DNA of 63,302 bases, taken from Candidatus Nitrosopumilus sp. GTDB lineage: Archaea; Thermoproteota; Nitrososphaeria; Nitrososphaerales; Nitrosopumilaceae. The notes beneath the pieces were generated by a model. It was not told the origin of the DNA. It did no database searches and worked only from the letters and a program-made list of their open reading frames with translations. Shown in pieces: positions 1 to 8,665 of this stretch. The translations under genes and the position numbers were made by a program. Numbering within the stretch: position 1 is the stretch's first letter; each line of letters opens with the position of its first letter. Location: positions 1-63,302 of the forward strand of contig JAOTTS010000012.1 of the NCBI GenBank assembly GCA_029864335.1, read 5' to 3'.

Positions 1-2
1 AA

Positions 3-737
3 TTCAAAGACAAAGATCCATCTGTCCTAATTGGACTCGGTGGTGGAAGTTCAATGGATGTAGTAAAATATGCTGCACCTGAGATGAAAAAAGAAAAAAT
101 CTTAATCCCAACAACCTTTGGAACTGGAGCTGAAATGACAACTTATTGTGTTCTAAAATTTGATGGAAAAAAGAAATTGTTACACGAAGATAGATTTTTA
201 GCTGACATGGCTGTAGTCGATTCATATTTCATGGATGGCACTCCAGAGCAAGTCATCAAAAATTCTGTCTGTGATGCATGTGCTCAAGCTACTGAAGGCT
301 ATGACAGCAAACTCGGTAATGACTTGACTAGAACTCTATGTAAACAAGCATTTGAGATTCTCTATGATGCAATAATGAATGACAAACCAGAAAACTACCC
401 ATATGGCTCAATGTTATCTGGAATGGGATTTGGTAATTGCTCTACAACTCTTGGACATGCTTTGTCCTATGTGTTCTCAAATGAAGGCGTGCCTCATGGC
501 TATTCCTTGTCATCTTGTACTACAGTTGCACACAAGCATAACAAGTCAATCTTTTATGATAGATTCAAAGAAGCTATGGAAAAACTTGGTTTTGACAAAT
601 TAGGACTCAAGACCGATGTTTCTGAAGCTGCAGATGTTGTAATGACTGATAAAGGACATTTGGATCCAAACCCTACACCAATATCCAAAGACGACGTCGT
701 TAAATGTCTTGAAGACATCAAAGCAGGTAATTTGTAA
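3..737 (+). CDS. Iron-containing alcohol dehydrogenase, C-terminal part (semialdehyde reductase candidate)
   Basis: The frame is open at the left edge, so the N-terminus lies outside the window. The visible part starts near the nucleotide-binding GGGSSMD motif of the group III (iron-dependent) alcohol dehydrogenase family and includes the T-T-F-G-T-G-A-E segment. In this family the metal is held by Asp-x3-His and two later His. Here I see D-A-C-A-Q, then His in LGHALSY and His in VPHG, so one ligand appears to be Gln. In ammonia-oxidizing archaea such enzymes reduce malonic or succinic semialdehyde in the 3-hydroxypropionate/4-hydroxybutyrate cycle; that role is inferred. A T-rich run at about 748-757 follows the stop and may end the transcript. 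Confidence 0.85.
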   Translation, partial: FKDKDPSVLIGLGGGSSMDVVKYAAPEMKKEKILIPTTFGTGAEMTTYCVLKFDGKKKLLHEDRFLADMAVVDSYFMDGTPEQVIKNSVCDACAQATEGYDSKLGNDLTRTLCKQAFEILYDAIMNDKPENYPYGSMLSGMGFGNCSTTLGHALSYVFSNEGVPHGYSLSSCTTVAHKHNKSIFYDRFKEAMEKLGFDKLGLKTDVSEAADVVMTDKGHLDPNPTPISKDDVVKCLEDIKAGNL

Positions 738-808
738 AAAATTCAAAATTTTTTTTTACCTTTTTTCTATTTTCTTGAAAAACTGCGAAATTGGCAGCTT
801 GATGAAAC

Positions 809-816
809 TTTTTATG
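809..816 (+). promoter_or_regulatory. Archaeal TATA box for the LLM oxidoreductase gene
   Basis: The T-rich TTTTTATG element is centred about 27 nt upstream of the TTG start at 840. This is the usual distance from box A to the transcription start, so the message is probably leaderless. That spacing supports TTG as the start codon. Confidence 0.45.
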
Positions 817-839
817 CTAATACTCTGAGATAAAGGTAC

Positions 840-1940
840 TTGGCTTCAAAGAAACTTAAATTTGGAATTCAAAACGGATTAAATGTAGCAAGAGCTGGTT
901 ATACTGAAGACCAAATTCTAACGGCTTGCATGCTTGCTGATAAAACTGGATATGATTCAATTTTCTATATGGATCATACCAATGTCCCACAATGGAAAAA
1001 TGCTACTGTGTTAGATCCATGGGTTATGCTATCTGCAATAGCTGCTGTTACAAATAATGTTGAATTGGGAACTTGTGTTACTGACGCAATTAGAAGACAT
1101 CCCTCTAATATCGCTCTAGCTGCAATTACTCTTGATAGAGTTTCAAAAGGTAGGGCAATACTTGGAATAGGTGCAGGTGAGGCTCAAAATCTAAAAGAAT
1201 TTTGCATTCCATTTGAAAAACCAGTTTCAAAATGGGAAGAACAAATTGAAGTTATTCATAGGTTGTATGACTCTACTCCAGATAATACTGTTGATTATGC
1301 TGGAAAATATTATCAATTAGAAGGTGCATGTTTGCAAGCACCACCAATTAGAAAACCACGTCCTCCAACTTACATGGCATCAGGTGGTAAGAGAACATTA
1401 GAATTGACAGGAAAACTCGGTGATGGATGGTTACCAATCGGTTACACTCCTGAATTATTTGAGGATCATAGAATACAAATCGAAGGTGCGATGGATAAAC
1501 ATAACAGAACTCAGGAAGAAAAAGACAACTTCCAGATGGCTTTAGATATTGATGTGTACTTTTCTGAAGATGCAGAAGAGTCTTGGGCAAAAATGAAAGA
1601 GGCCGTGAAAGTTAGTTTGTTCAAACCAGAAGTTTTGAGAGTACATGGATTGAAAGAAATTGAAGGGTTTGATTTTGTAAAATACTTTACAGAATATTCA
1701 ATGTCTGATCAAAGTTGGATTGTAAAAATGAGAGAAGCAGCTACAAAAATTCCAGACAAAGTAGCACGTTCATCTACGGCAGTTGGAACTCCAGAAGATA
1801 TGATACCAACATTTGAGCGATTCATGGATGCTGGTGTTAACCACTTTGTAATCCGATTCTGGGGTAAGAACTACTTTGGTTCTATTGATAAATTCGCAAG
1901 CCATGTAATGCCTGCCCTTCGAGAAAAAGCCAAACAATAA
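840..1940 (+). CDS. LLM-class (F420-dependent) oxidoreductase, Mer-like
   Basis: The 366-residue protein has the length and layout of the luciferase-like monooxygenase / 5,10-methylenetetrahydromethanopterin reductase family. Visible features are the early strand KFGIQNG, the D-H-T-N-V motif near residue 45, the GTCVTD segment near residue 79, LGIGAGEAQN near 110, and PPTYMASGG followed by GDGWLPIG near 180-205. Such enzymes form a TIM barrel and use F420 or FMN; the substrate cannot be read here. Translation starts with TTG, supported by a TATA box at the leaderless distance and by the family N-terminus. The gene stands alone. Confidence 0.85.
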   Translation: MASKKLKFGIQNGLNVARAGYTEDQILTACMLADKTGYDSIFYMDHTNVPQWKNATVLDPWVMLSAIAAVTNNVELGTCVTDAIRRHPSNIALAAITLDRVSKGRAILGIGAGEAQNLKEFCIPFEKPVSKWEEQIEVIHRLYDSTPDNTVDYAGKYYQLEGACLQAPPIRKPRPPTYMASGGKRTLELTGKLGDGWLPIGYTPELFEDHRIQIEGAMDKHNRTQEEKDNFQMALDIDVYFSEDAEESWAKMKEAVKVSLFKPEVLRVHGLKEIEGFDFVKYFTEYSMSDQSWIVKMREAATKIPDKVARSSTAVGTPEDMIPTFERFMDAGVNHFVIRFWGKNYFGSIDKFASHVMPALREKAKQ

Positions 1941-1989
1941 GACGTTTTATCTAATAACACACAGAAAATCATTTACTTTACTTGTTTTA

Positions 1990-2223
1990 ATGATGGATGA
2001 CGAACTTCCTGAATCAATTAAAAAATGTCTTGATATTTTAGATGAAAATGTTGAAATCTTGGCAAATCTAGAATTTGATTTAGATGATGAACAAGAAGAC
2101 GAATTGACCCCAAACATGGAACTTCATAATCTATATGATATGACTGAAGATGTTGCTGAATCTGCAAAACTCAATCGTGCTGAATTTAATTTTTTACGAA
2201 GACAGTCTGAAGATTCTTTATGA
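1990..2223 (+). CDS. Small acidic protein of unknown function
   Basis: The 77-residue product is very acidic (many Asp/Glu, including a DLDDEQEDE stretch) and predicted helical. It has no signal peptide, membrane segment or Cys motif. Two ATG codons lie at 1990 and 1993 and either could be used. It ends inside the last codons of the convergent gene at 2218-2637. I do not recognise the family. The composition suggests a soluble partner-binding protein, but no function can be assigned. Confidence 0.6.
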   Translation: MMDDELPESIKKCLDILDENVEILANLEFDLDDEQEDELTPNMELHNLYDMTEDVAESAKLNRAEFNFLRRQSEDSL

Positions 2224-2637
2224 TTTGTGAGGTCTTTTGTTTTTAGCTTTTGTAAACGCCTTTACTCTACGTTTATTTTTCTGTTTTTCCAATCTTTTCC
2301 GTGTACGCTCTGTAGCATTCGTTGAACCTTGAATAATTTTTGTTTTGCTTCCATCCCTTAACATAATCTCCTTCCCTTTGAATCTAAATTCTACATCCCT
2401 GCATTTGACATAGTATTTTTTGAGACAAAAAAATATTCTATTGTTTGTACCATGCATATCTTTGACTTCTTTTGATTTTTTTAATTCATTGAGAATATTT
2501 CGAAGTAAACCCTTATCAACATCTGTAATTCTATGTATTTCTCTAAACCAGATGAATTTTGACCCTGAACCCCATTCTTCTAAGAGTTTTAGCACTTTTT
2601 GAGTAGCAACTTCGTACTCCTCATTAATTTCAATCAT
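2218..2637 (-). CDS. Conserved hypothetical protein with basic C-terminal tail
   Basis: The 139-residue protein has an N-terminal helical part (residues 1-65) that reads like a winged-helix-type fold. A middle part contains CLKKYYVKC, and the C-terminal 35 residues are rich in Lys and Arg (TERTRKRLEKQKNKRR). A nucleic-acid-binding role is plausible from the charge alone. It overlaps the convergent acidic gene by 6 nt. The family is not recognised. Confidence 0.6.
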   Translation of the reverse strand: MIEINEEYEVATQKVLKLLEEWGSGSKFIWFREIHRITDVDKGLLRNILNELKKSKEVKDMHGTNNRIFFCLKKYYVKCRDVEFRFKGKEIMLRDGSKTKIIQGSTNATERTRKRLEKQKNKRRVKAFTKAKNKRPHKS

Positions 2638-2851
2638 CTACTTTTCTACCCTACTCCTAAATTTAGCAATTTATATTGATGAATAATTTAGATAAAAAAA
2701 ATCAAGTTTTAGAATATTTTGTTTTTGCCTTTTGATATTTTTATACACATCTGTTTGTTTTAACAAAAAATTAACTATCCATAACTTCACATATTCTTTA
2801 TGAATTAAATTAAAGACTTTTTTTTATATTACAAATTATTACAAAAAAATC

Positions 2852-3325
2852 TTAATGTGATTTTCGTAAAAGAAATGGTGATAATAAAGATCCGAGTTTT
2901 TTCTGATGCTCTTTTTTGAGATGCAAAAATCCTTTAATCGTTCCAATGCATTCTTTTGAATTACAAAAGCACTGAAATTCTTCATTCTTGACTGCTAAAT
3001 CATATTCTGTGGTATTATAACAAAAGGTTATTTCTTCGCTTTGTTTTATGTCGTGAATTGCAATAGCTCCCATTTCATCAAAATCAATTTTGATATTGGG
3101 CTCACAACTATGATTCAGAAAATCTCGTATCTGGGTTGGTTTAGAATCTAGAAAGGTATCTTCGTCGATTTGTATTGCAGTGGAGGACGCTGTAGAATTT
3201 GGTCGTATTGTTATCCCTTCATCAAACTTCAGTACTGTGGTGTTTTTCTTTATGTATTTTTTGGCTACTATGCCCTTTCCTTTATTTGGTATGTCTGCAA
3301 GTTCAATATGGAAAGGAATTTTCAT
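2852..3325 (-). CDS. SET-domain protein (putative protein lysine methyltransferase)
   Basis: The SET fold is visible from KGKGIVAKKYIKKNTTVL through the signature FLNHSCEPN to the SAM/Tyr motif EITFCYNTTEYDL. A post-SET-like Cys pattern C-x-C-x4-C (QCFCNSKEC) follows. The frame opens further upstream to 3424, but the ATG at 3325 is preferred. An AATATATAC-type TATA box lies about 30 nt upstream of it, and the extra 33 residues look non-homologous and would overlap the divergent gene. Archaeal SET proteins methylate chromatin proteins or other targets; the target here is unknown. The predicted product is about 157 residues. Confidence 0.8.
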   Translation of the reverse strand: MKIPFHIELADIPNKGKGIVAKKYIKKNTTVLKFDEGITIRPNSTASSTAIQIDEDTFLDSKPTQIRDFLNHSCEPNIKIDFDEMGAIAIHDIKQSEEITFCYNTTEYDLAVKNEEFQCFCNSKECIGTIKGFLHLKKEHQKKLGSLLSPFLLRKSH

Positions 3326-3344
3326 GGTGGTTTTTTTTGGGAAT

Positions 3345-3362
3345 ATTTTGTATATATTTTGT
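3345..3362. promoter_or_regulatory. Shared divergent TATA region
   Basis: The near-palindromic TTTGTATATATTTTGTG sequence lies about 25-30 nt upstream of the SET gene start on the minus strand. It also lies about 30-35 nt upstream of the membrane-protein ATG at 3388 on the plus strand. It could serve as box A in both directions. Confidence 0.45.
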
Positions 3363-3387
3363 GCAGCAATATTAAACAGATTTAAAG

Positions 3388-4191
3388 ATGATGTTGAATT
3401 TTCATTTTTCGTTGAATACGCCAAAAATTGTTCCTAACAATCTTGATGCTACAATTAACTATGGAATTTTATTTTTAATTGTACTTTTTGCTGTAATATT
3501 TCAATTTGTTTTAACTTTTGTTTTTGATTCAGATGACCAATATATTATAATTTCAATAATTTCATTCACCAATCCGTTAATAGCTGCTGTTGTGGCATTC
3601 GTAATTGCGCACAGGTACAAGAATAGTCATGTATTTGGAAGATCCTATTTATTATTGAGCTTGAGCTTTTTTTCAGTTTTTCTTGGTGAAATAATCTATC
3701 TGATATATGACCTGGTACTAAAAGTTGAACCTTATCCTTCTATTGCAGATGTATTCTTTTTTGCATATTCTCCATTTTTAACTGCACATCTTATATTTAA
3801 TATTCGATTTTTTCAATCTTCGATAAAACTCATTACCAAACTATGGATTTCTGCAATTCCTGTCACAATTGTTGTATTCTATGTTTTGTTTTCATTATAT
3901 GAAATAGATGAAATAAATTTTGATTTTTACTATGGAACTGTTTTTGTTTTAGCAACATCGATCACTTTAACATTTACGATTCTAGGCACTAAGATATTCA
4001 AGAAGGGTGTTCTTGGCAAATCCTGGTTGATACTGCTTTTTGGGATTTTGGCTTTGACTTTTGCAGATGACTGGTATTATTATCTTGAAACTTTTGGAGG
4101 CTATGATCTAACACATCCAGTAAACATACTTTGGTATGCTGGATATTGGATAGTTGTTTATGCTTTGATAAAACACAAAGAAATAATTTAG
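3388..4191 (+). CDS. Polytopic membrane protein of unknown function
   Basis: The 267-residue protein shows about eight hydrophobic helices, the first at roughly residues 24-45. They are separated by short loops, some with acidic pairs. A loop motif PSIADVFFFAYSP between the third and fourth helices is distinctive, and FADDWYYY precedes the last helices. The layout resembles the sensor-like 7-8TM modules found in front of archaeal signalling domains, but no cytoplasmic output domain is attached. It is divergent from the SET gene and may share its promoter. The function is unknown. Confidence 0.65.
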   Translation: MMLNFHFSLNTPKIVPNNLDATINYGILFLIVLFAVIFQFVLTFVFDSDDQYIIISIISFTNPLIAAVVAFVIAHRYKNSHVFGRSYLLLSLSFFSVFLGEIIYLIYDLVLKVEPYPSIADVFFFAYSPFLTAHLIFNIRFFQSSIKLITKLWISAIPVTIVVFYVLFSLYEIDEINFDFYYGTVFVLATSITLTFTILGTKIFKKGVLGKSWLILLFGILALTFADDWYYYLETFGGYDLTHPVNILWYAGYWIVVYALIKHKEII

Positions 4192-4698
4192 TTTTTTATG
4201 CTTGTAAAAAATAATGAGCAGATGATTAAATACAATCACATGTATTACGATAAAGATAATATTTACTCTTGATCTGCAGATGAAATGTTGCAGTATTTCC
4301 TCTCTCGCTTCCAACAACTTTTCTGATTCAAGGTTTTTTTATTTTCCCAAATTTGGCAATTTTTAAAAAGTCTACAGATTTTCGTTAAAATACTAGTTTC
4401 GAGATCTCTCATCGAAAAAACTTCTTTCAGGATATCAGATAATAATATCTTACATCTGAAAGTAATTCTTTTCACAATGTACAAAAGTTTGTTCTAAACA
4501 GACATTCTAATCTGCATTGTGAGTTGATTCATTTCAAAAAATATTATGTTGTTATATCTGTTAACCAAAAACTAATAATTTAATCTAAATACTTGGCATA
4601 CTTTCAATTTTATTAGTTATTTGATACGTCGTTAATAATTTTATTTATGTTATATCCAAATCAAATAGTGATTTTATTAATGATCTTGTGTATGGGAT
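4192..4698. other. Non-coding gap with one hairpin
   Basis: I see no convincing gene in about 500 nt; a 73-codon minus-strand frame here lacks coding character. The only structure found is a dyad at 4424-4462. It has a CTTTCAG/CTGAAAG outer stem of 7 bp and an inner GATAT/ATATC stem of 5 bp, separated by a 9-nt loop and an asymmetric bulge. It lies between two genes that converge on it, so it could be a terminator or a small RNA element. Confidence 0.35.
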
Positions 4699-6465
4699 TT
4701 ATTTGACAGTTACACATTTTGCGAGATTTCTTGGATAGTCCGGATCCAATCCTTTCTCTAAAGATGTATAGTATGCAAGCTGCTGTAACGGAATAACTTC
4801 GATCAATGGATATAATATTTCTGAAATTTTTGGAATTTCGATAAAGTAATCATAGTTCTCATTGTTTTTATTTGAAATTCCGATTATTTTTGCACCGCGG
4901 GCTTTTATTTCGTGTATGCTGGATAGATTATCTTGATATGTGTCCCCTTCTGGATTCAGTATTATTACAAAAGCAGATTTATCCATCAATGCCAGCGGTC
5001 CATGTTTTAACTCTCCTGCAGACATTCCTTCTGCATGAATGTATGTTATTTCTTTTATTTTTAAAGCTCCTTCCATAGCAATTGGATAGTGAATGCCTCG
5101 ACCCAAAACATAGATGTCATGTACATTTTTTAGTTCTTTAGATATTTTTTTTACTTTGTCATCCTCTTTGATAATCTTTGACATGGCTTGAGATATTTCA
5201 TTAAAATTTAGGCCTATCTTTCCTTCACTTAGCTTGTCTGCAATTTTATAGAATATTGCAAGTTGTGAAGTAAAACTCTTTGTTGCTGCAACACCAATTT
5301 CAGATCCGCAGTTTAATCCTATTGCATAGTCTGATTCTTTGGCCAAAGTGGATCTCATCACATTAACCACCGAAGTTATTGACAATCCCCTGTTTTTGGC
5401 AATTGATATTGCTTCTAGTACATCTGCGCTTTCACCGCTTTGAGATATGGCCACTAGGATTGAACTTGGATTTAAGAAATGTTCTGAAAACTTCATTTCA
5501 CTGGATTTAATCACATTGATCGCATTATTGATGAACATTGGAAATAGATAACGTGCCATCAATCCTGCATAATAACTAGTTCCGCTACCTGTTATGACAA
5601 TATTTTCTTTCTTTCTAATTGATTTTGTAAATGCATCTATGGTTTGTTCATTTTCATTTCCTGTAGAAACAATGGTGGCTGGTTGTTCATTTATTTCCTT
5701 TAATGTAAAATGTTCAAAATTTTCTTTGTTTACTTCTTTATGTTTTTGAGGTAGTTTGGAAATTAAATAAGATGATGTGTTTCCTTTAAAATCATACATT
5801 TTAAACCCATTTGACAAAATTATTGCGAATTGATTATTATCCATATCTATGATGTCTTCTGTTTTTTCAGTGAATCCCAATATGTCACTAGCTAGAACAT
5901 ATCCTTTTCCGTCATTTTCAATCCCTAAAATCAATGGTTCATGGTGTTTGACTGCAACCATTGTTTCATTTCTTATTAACGCAATAAAAGAATAATTCCC
6001 TTTTAATTCGTATACTGTTTTGATGATGGATTGTTTTATGTCATTAGTCTGATTGAAATGATAAGAAAGTAAATTTGGTATTATTTCAGTGTCTGTTTTA
6101 CTCTTAAATGAGTATCCACGTGCTATCAATTTATTTTTTAACTCATCATAATTTTCAATAATACCGTTGTGTACTACTCCTATAGACTCGTCGTTACACA
6201 TGTGGGGATGAGCGTTTATTTTACTTACTCCGCCATGAGTTGCCCATCTGGTATGCCCTATTCCAGCATGACCAGTCGTATATTTTAAATCCAATTTTTG
6301 TTCTAGATCTTTTACTCTCCCAATTTCTTTTTGTACTAAAAGTTGATTATTTGATGCAACAGCTATGCCTGCACTATCGTATCCACGATATTCCATTTTC
6401 TTCAACCCTTTTAGTAATGTAGAAGTTACTTGCTCACTTGAAGCATATCCTATGATTGAGCACAT
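4699..6465 (-). CDS. glmS: Glutamine-fructose-6-phosphate aminotransferase (isomerizing)
   Basis: This enzyme makes glucosamine-6-phosphate from fructose-6-phosphate and glutamine, the entry to amino-sugar and surface-glycan synthesis. The 588 residues begin MCSIIGY, giving the N-terminal catalytic Cys after Met removal. The class II glutaminase domain follows (GHTRWATHG, HNGIIEN, near residues 70-105), then two SIS sugar-isomerase domains (GSGTSYYAG and ISQSGESADV near 290-350, and ALKIKEITYIHAEG with GELKHGPLAL near 465-485). The end PRNLAKCVTVK is the typical C-terminus. The gene is monocistronic, with a long upstream gap. Confidence 0.97.
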   Translation of the reverse strand: MCSIIGYASSEQVTSTLLKGLKKMEYRGYDSAGIAVASNNQLLVQKEIGRVKDLEQKLDLKYTTGHAGIGHTRWATHGGVSKINAHPHMCNDESIGVVHNGIIENYDELKNKLIARGYSFKSKTDTEIIPNLLSYHFNQTNDIKQSIIKTVYELKGNYSFIALIRNETMVAVKHHEPLILGIENDGKGYVLASDILGFTEKTEDIIDMDNNQFAIILSNGFKMYDFKGNTSSYLISKLPQKHKEVNKENFEHFTLKEINEQPATIVSTGNENEQTIDAFTKSIRKKENIVITGSGTSYYAGLMARYLFPMFINNAINVIKSSEMKFSEHFLNPSSILVAISQSGESADVLEAISIAKNRGLSITSVVNVMRSTLAKESDYAIGLNCGSEIGVAATKSFTSQLAIFYKIADKLSEGKIGLNFNEISQAMSKIIKEDDKVKKISKELKNVHDIYVLGRGIHYPIAMEGALKIKEITYIHAEGMSAGELKHGPLALMDKSAFVIILNPEGDTYQDNLSSIHEIKARGAKIIGISNKNNENYDYFIEIPKISEILYPLIEVIPLQQLAYYTSLEKGLDPDYPRNLAKCVTVK

Positions 6466-6909
6466 GGAAGTCCTTTTAATTCTTTGATGATCTCTTGATT
6501 TTTTGTTATCCTGTAGAATGGTTTGTTTCTAATGAAACTATCCATCGTAACGTTGTTTTTTACTTGACTTGCAAAACGAAATATATAATTAGTGATTTCC
6601 AAAAATGGAAACATATGCCTTAATTGAGGCGTGATCTATATAAGATTTTCTTATTTTTTCATATTAGAAAATTGTTGTTTCCAAATTAGGTAACAATATA
6701 TCCTGTTAGGAAATAAAAATATTTAGCCAAAGAAAAACGAACTTCACTGTTCTGTAATTCCTTTACAAGATTTCTTTGGCTATTTTTTCGTTATGTATGT
6801 TATCTAATGTTTTCAGCAAGAATTAGTTTATTCTGTTAAGATAAACATGTCTCTTATTTCTGTTCAATTGCTGTTAGTTCTAATGAAAACACTGTTGTTT
6901 TTTGGCATC
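6466..6909. other. Intergenic region upstream of glmS
   Basis: This 444-nt gap has no convincing reading frame. It contains several TTTCC/GGAAA dyads, for example a 6-bp hairpin around 6596-6611. It also holds the long inverted repeat described separately at 6724-6782. The glmS promoter must lie here on the minus strand, but I could not choose one TATA box with confidence. Confidence 0.4.
6724..6788 (+). ncRNA. Long inverted repeat followed by T-run (possible small RNA or terminator)
   Basis: TAGCCAAAGAAA at 6724-6735 and TTTCTTTGGCTA at 6771-6782 are perfect 12-bp reverse complements around a 35-nt loop. A small GAAC/GTTC hairpin lies inside the loop. A run of six T follows directly at 6783-6788 on the plus strand. 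This resembles a structured transcript with an intrinsic-type end. It could also be the terminal inverted repeats of a tiny element. There is no coding frame in it. Confidence 0.35.
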
Positions 6910-7866
6910 TTATTCACTTCCTAATTTATTTCTTAAAAAATAAATTCCAGAAATTACCATTGCTACTGAAAATATATCTATCATTCTAACCTCTTCAAAT
7001 AACAATAGATTAGAAAATATTATTCCAAATACTGCTGTAGTGGAGTACAAAAGAATTGTTCTAACTCCACCAATCAATTTAAGTGCCATGACAAAAAATA
7101 ATGTAGCTAATCCAATACCTGCAAATGCCATGATTGAAATTAATGGAATATCTTCTAGAGCGATATCAAATGGAATATCAAATATGATTAAAAGTAGTAA
7201 TGCAAAAAAGCCTGATATGAAAGAAGTTATTTGAGTTATTCTTTTTGCATCAATCTTATCGCTTACATATTTGCATATATTCACTTCAACAGCATAAAAT
7301 AAACCTGATAAGATTATAAAAATATCTCCGAATAGTAAAGATGATATATTCATATCCTTTTCATATAGATCATATGTAACAGGCAAAATAATTATTCCAA
7401 ATACTATCATTAAAAAAGGAAATAATTCTTTTTTTTGTAATCTTTCTCGAAAAACTATCATTATAATTAATAATGAAAAAATAATTTCTCCATTACTAAA
7501 TATCGATGCATTAATTGCTGTAGATTCCTTTAATCCAAAAAAATATAAAATTAGAGCAGATACCTCAGCTATTCCTACAAGCGATAATAACAATAAATTT
7601 TTCTTACCCATGTATCGTATGGGTATACTATTTCTTCTTGCAATTGGTGTAAAAAATAACCCATTTAAAATATACACACATACTGCAAGAGCTATGGGGT
7701 TTATTCCTTGTATTCCAATATGATCTTCAGTAATTGGTGTACCGAGCATGGGTTTTGCTATAACATGAATAAATGCATAGAGCACTGCTGACAATATGAT
7801 TAACACATATCCTAACCGTACTGATTTTGTAGAATTTACTTGGCAAATCTTTGTTTGTATCTTCAC
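6910..7866 (-). CDS. EamA/DMT-superfamily permease
   Basis: The 318-residue protein has ten hydrophobic helices arranged as two EamA-type repeats. Repeat motifs include the proline-containing first helix (IHVIAKPML) and ESTAINASIFSNGEIIFSLLI in the first half, and the matching GGVRTILLYSTTAVFGIIFSNLLLF in the second. Drug/metabolite transporters of this class export small metabolites, but the substrate cannot be predicted. The first 20 residues are polar and Lys-rich. It lies downstream of nothing on its own strand. Confidence 0.8.
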   Translation of the reverse strand: MKIQTKICQVNSTKSVRLGYVLIILSAVLYAFIHVIAKPMLGTPITEDHIGIQGINPIALAVCVYILNGLFFTPIARRNSIPIRYMGKKNLLLLSLVGIAEVSALILYFFGLKESTAINASIFSNGEIIFSLLIIMIVFRERLQKKELFPFLMIVFGIIILPVTYDLYEKDMNISSLLFGDIFIILSGLFYAVEVNICKYVSDKIDAKRITQITSFISGFFALLLLIIFDIPFDIALEDIPLISIMAFAGIGLATLFFVMALKLIGGVRTILLYSTTAVFGIIFSNLLLFEEVRMIDIFSVAMVISGIYFLRNKLGSE

Positions 7867-7960
7867 TAATACTTGTAATTTGAATATATTGGCGTCACTT
7901 CCGATTTATATTTTGTAAAGATTCTTAATGTATGAGACTATGGATTCAAACACAAATGTT

Positions 7961-8587
7961 TTATAATCCTTTGATTGCTAACAAAACTGAACTGTTTTCA
8001 ACACCTTGTTCATTTAGCTGAACCTCTACAGTAATTTGTTTTTTGATTATGTTTATTTGGACATTTTGAAATAGAAATTTGTATGTATTTACTTTCTTTC
8101 CTTCATTTGTCGAAATATGATCATCGATTGTAAGAAGGCCATTTTTTATTAGTGAGTTTATTTTACGATAACCTGATGTTTGTGGGATTTGACACTCTTT
8201 AAGTATCTTGTAAATTATCTTCCCTTCGTTTGTAACAGATGTACAAATCTTCTTTTTATCCTCATCTCCAAATACATCTAGAATCAAATTTATGAGATGT
8301 GTGTCTTTTATCGTAATCCATTTGGCATTTTCTGAAGTGACATCTTGTTTATGATCTTTCAATTCCAGAATATTGTTGAACAGTTTTTCCTCTATGCCGT
8401 CAGCTCCCTCTCCAAAAAATTCTCTTAGTATGGAATCTAATTTGTTAAATTGTTCTATGGATGTTGTTAGTGTAATTCCATATTTTTCAAATAATCTGGT
8501 TTCGATTTTATTAATTGCATTATCACTTAGACTGGTTCTAATATTATGATCTAGAGACTGTGCTAAAAAATAATCAAATTCTCCCAT
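7961..8587 (-). CDS. Winged-helix-type regulator-like protein, Nitrososphaerota type
   Basis: The 208-residue protein has a helical N-terminal half (about residues 1-95). A winged-helix-like segment follows, where EGKIIYKILKECQIPQTSGYRKINSLIKN has the helix-turn-helix rhythm at about residues 125-153. A beta-rich C-terminal end comes last. The fold assignment is by pattern only. No ligand-binding motif is seen. It stands between a permease on the same strand and a divergent HEAT-repeat gene. Confidence 0.6.
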   Translation of the reverse strand: MGEFDYFLAQSLDHNIRTSLSDNAINKIETRLFEKYGITLTTSIEQFNKLDSILREFFGEGADGIEEKLFNNILELKDHKQDVTSENAKWITIKDTHLINLILDVFGDEDKKKICTSVTNEGKIIYKILKECQIPQTSGYRKINSLIKNGLLTIDDHISTNEGKKVNTYKFLFQNVQINIIKKQITVEVQLNEQGVENSSVLLAIKGL

Positions 8588-8665
8588 GTCTTAAGTATAA
8601 AAAATCCATATTTAGGATTTTCTAAAATCATGTGAAAGTAATTAATACTATTATTATTTTCATTA

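Noticed and set aside
4263-4484. 73-codon minus-strand gene
   Set aside because: Codon and amino-acid composition are not protein-like, it has no motif, and a hairpin lies within it.
6466-6909. glmS ribozyme/riboswitch
   Set aside because: The glmS ribozyme is bacterial and I see none of its conserved core; the inverted repeat is also far from the start codon.
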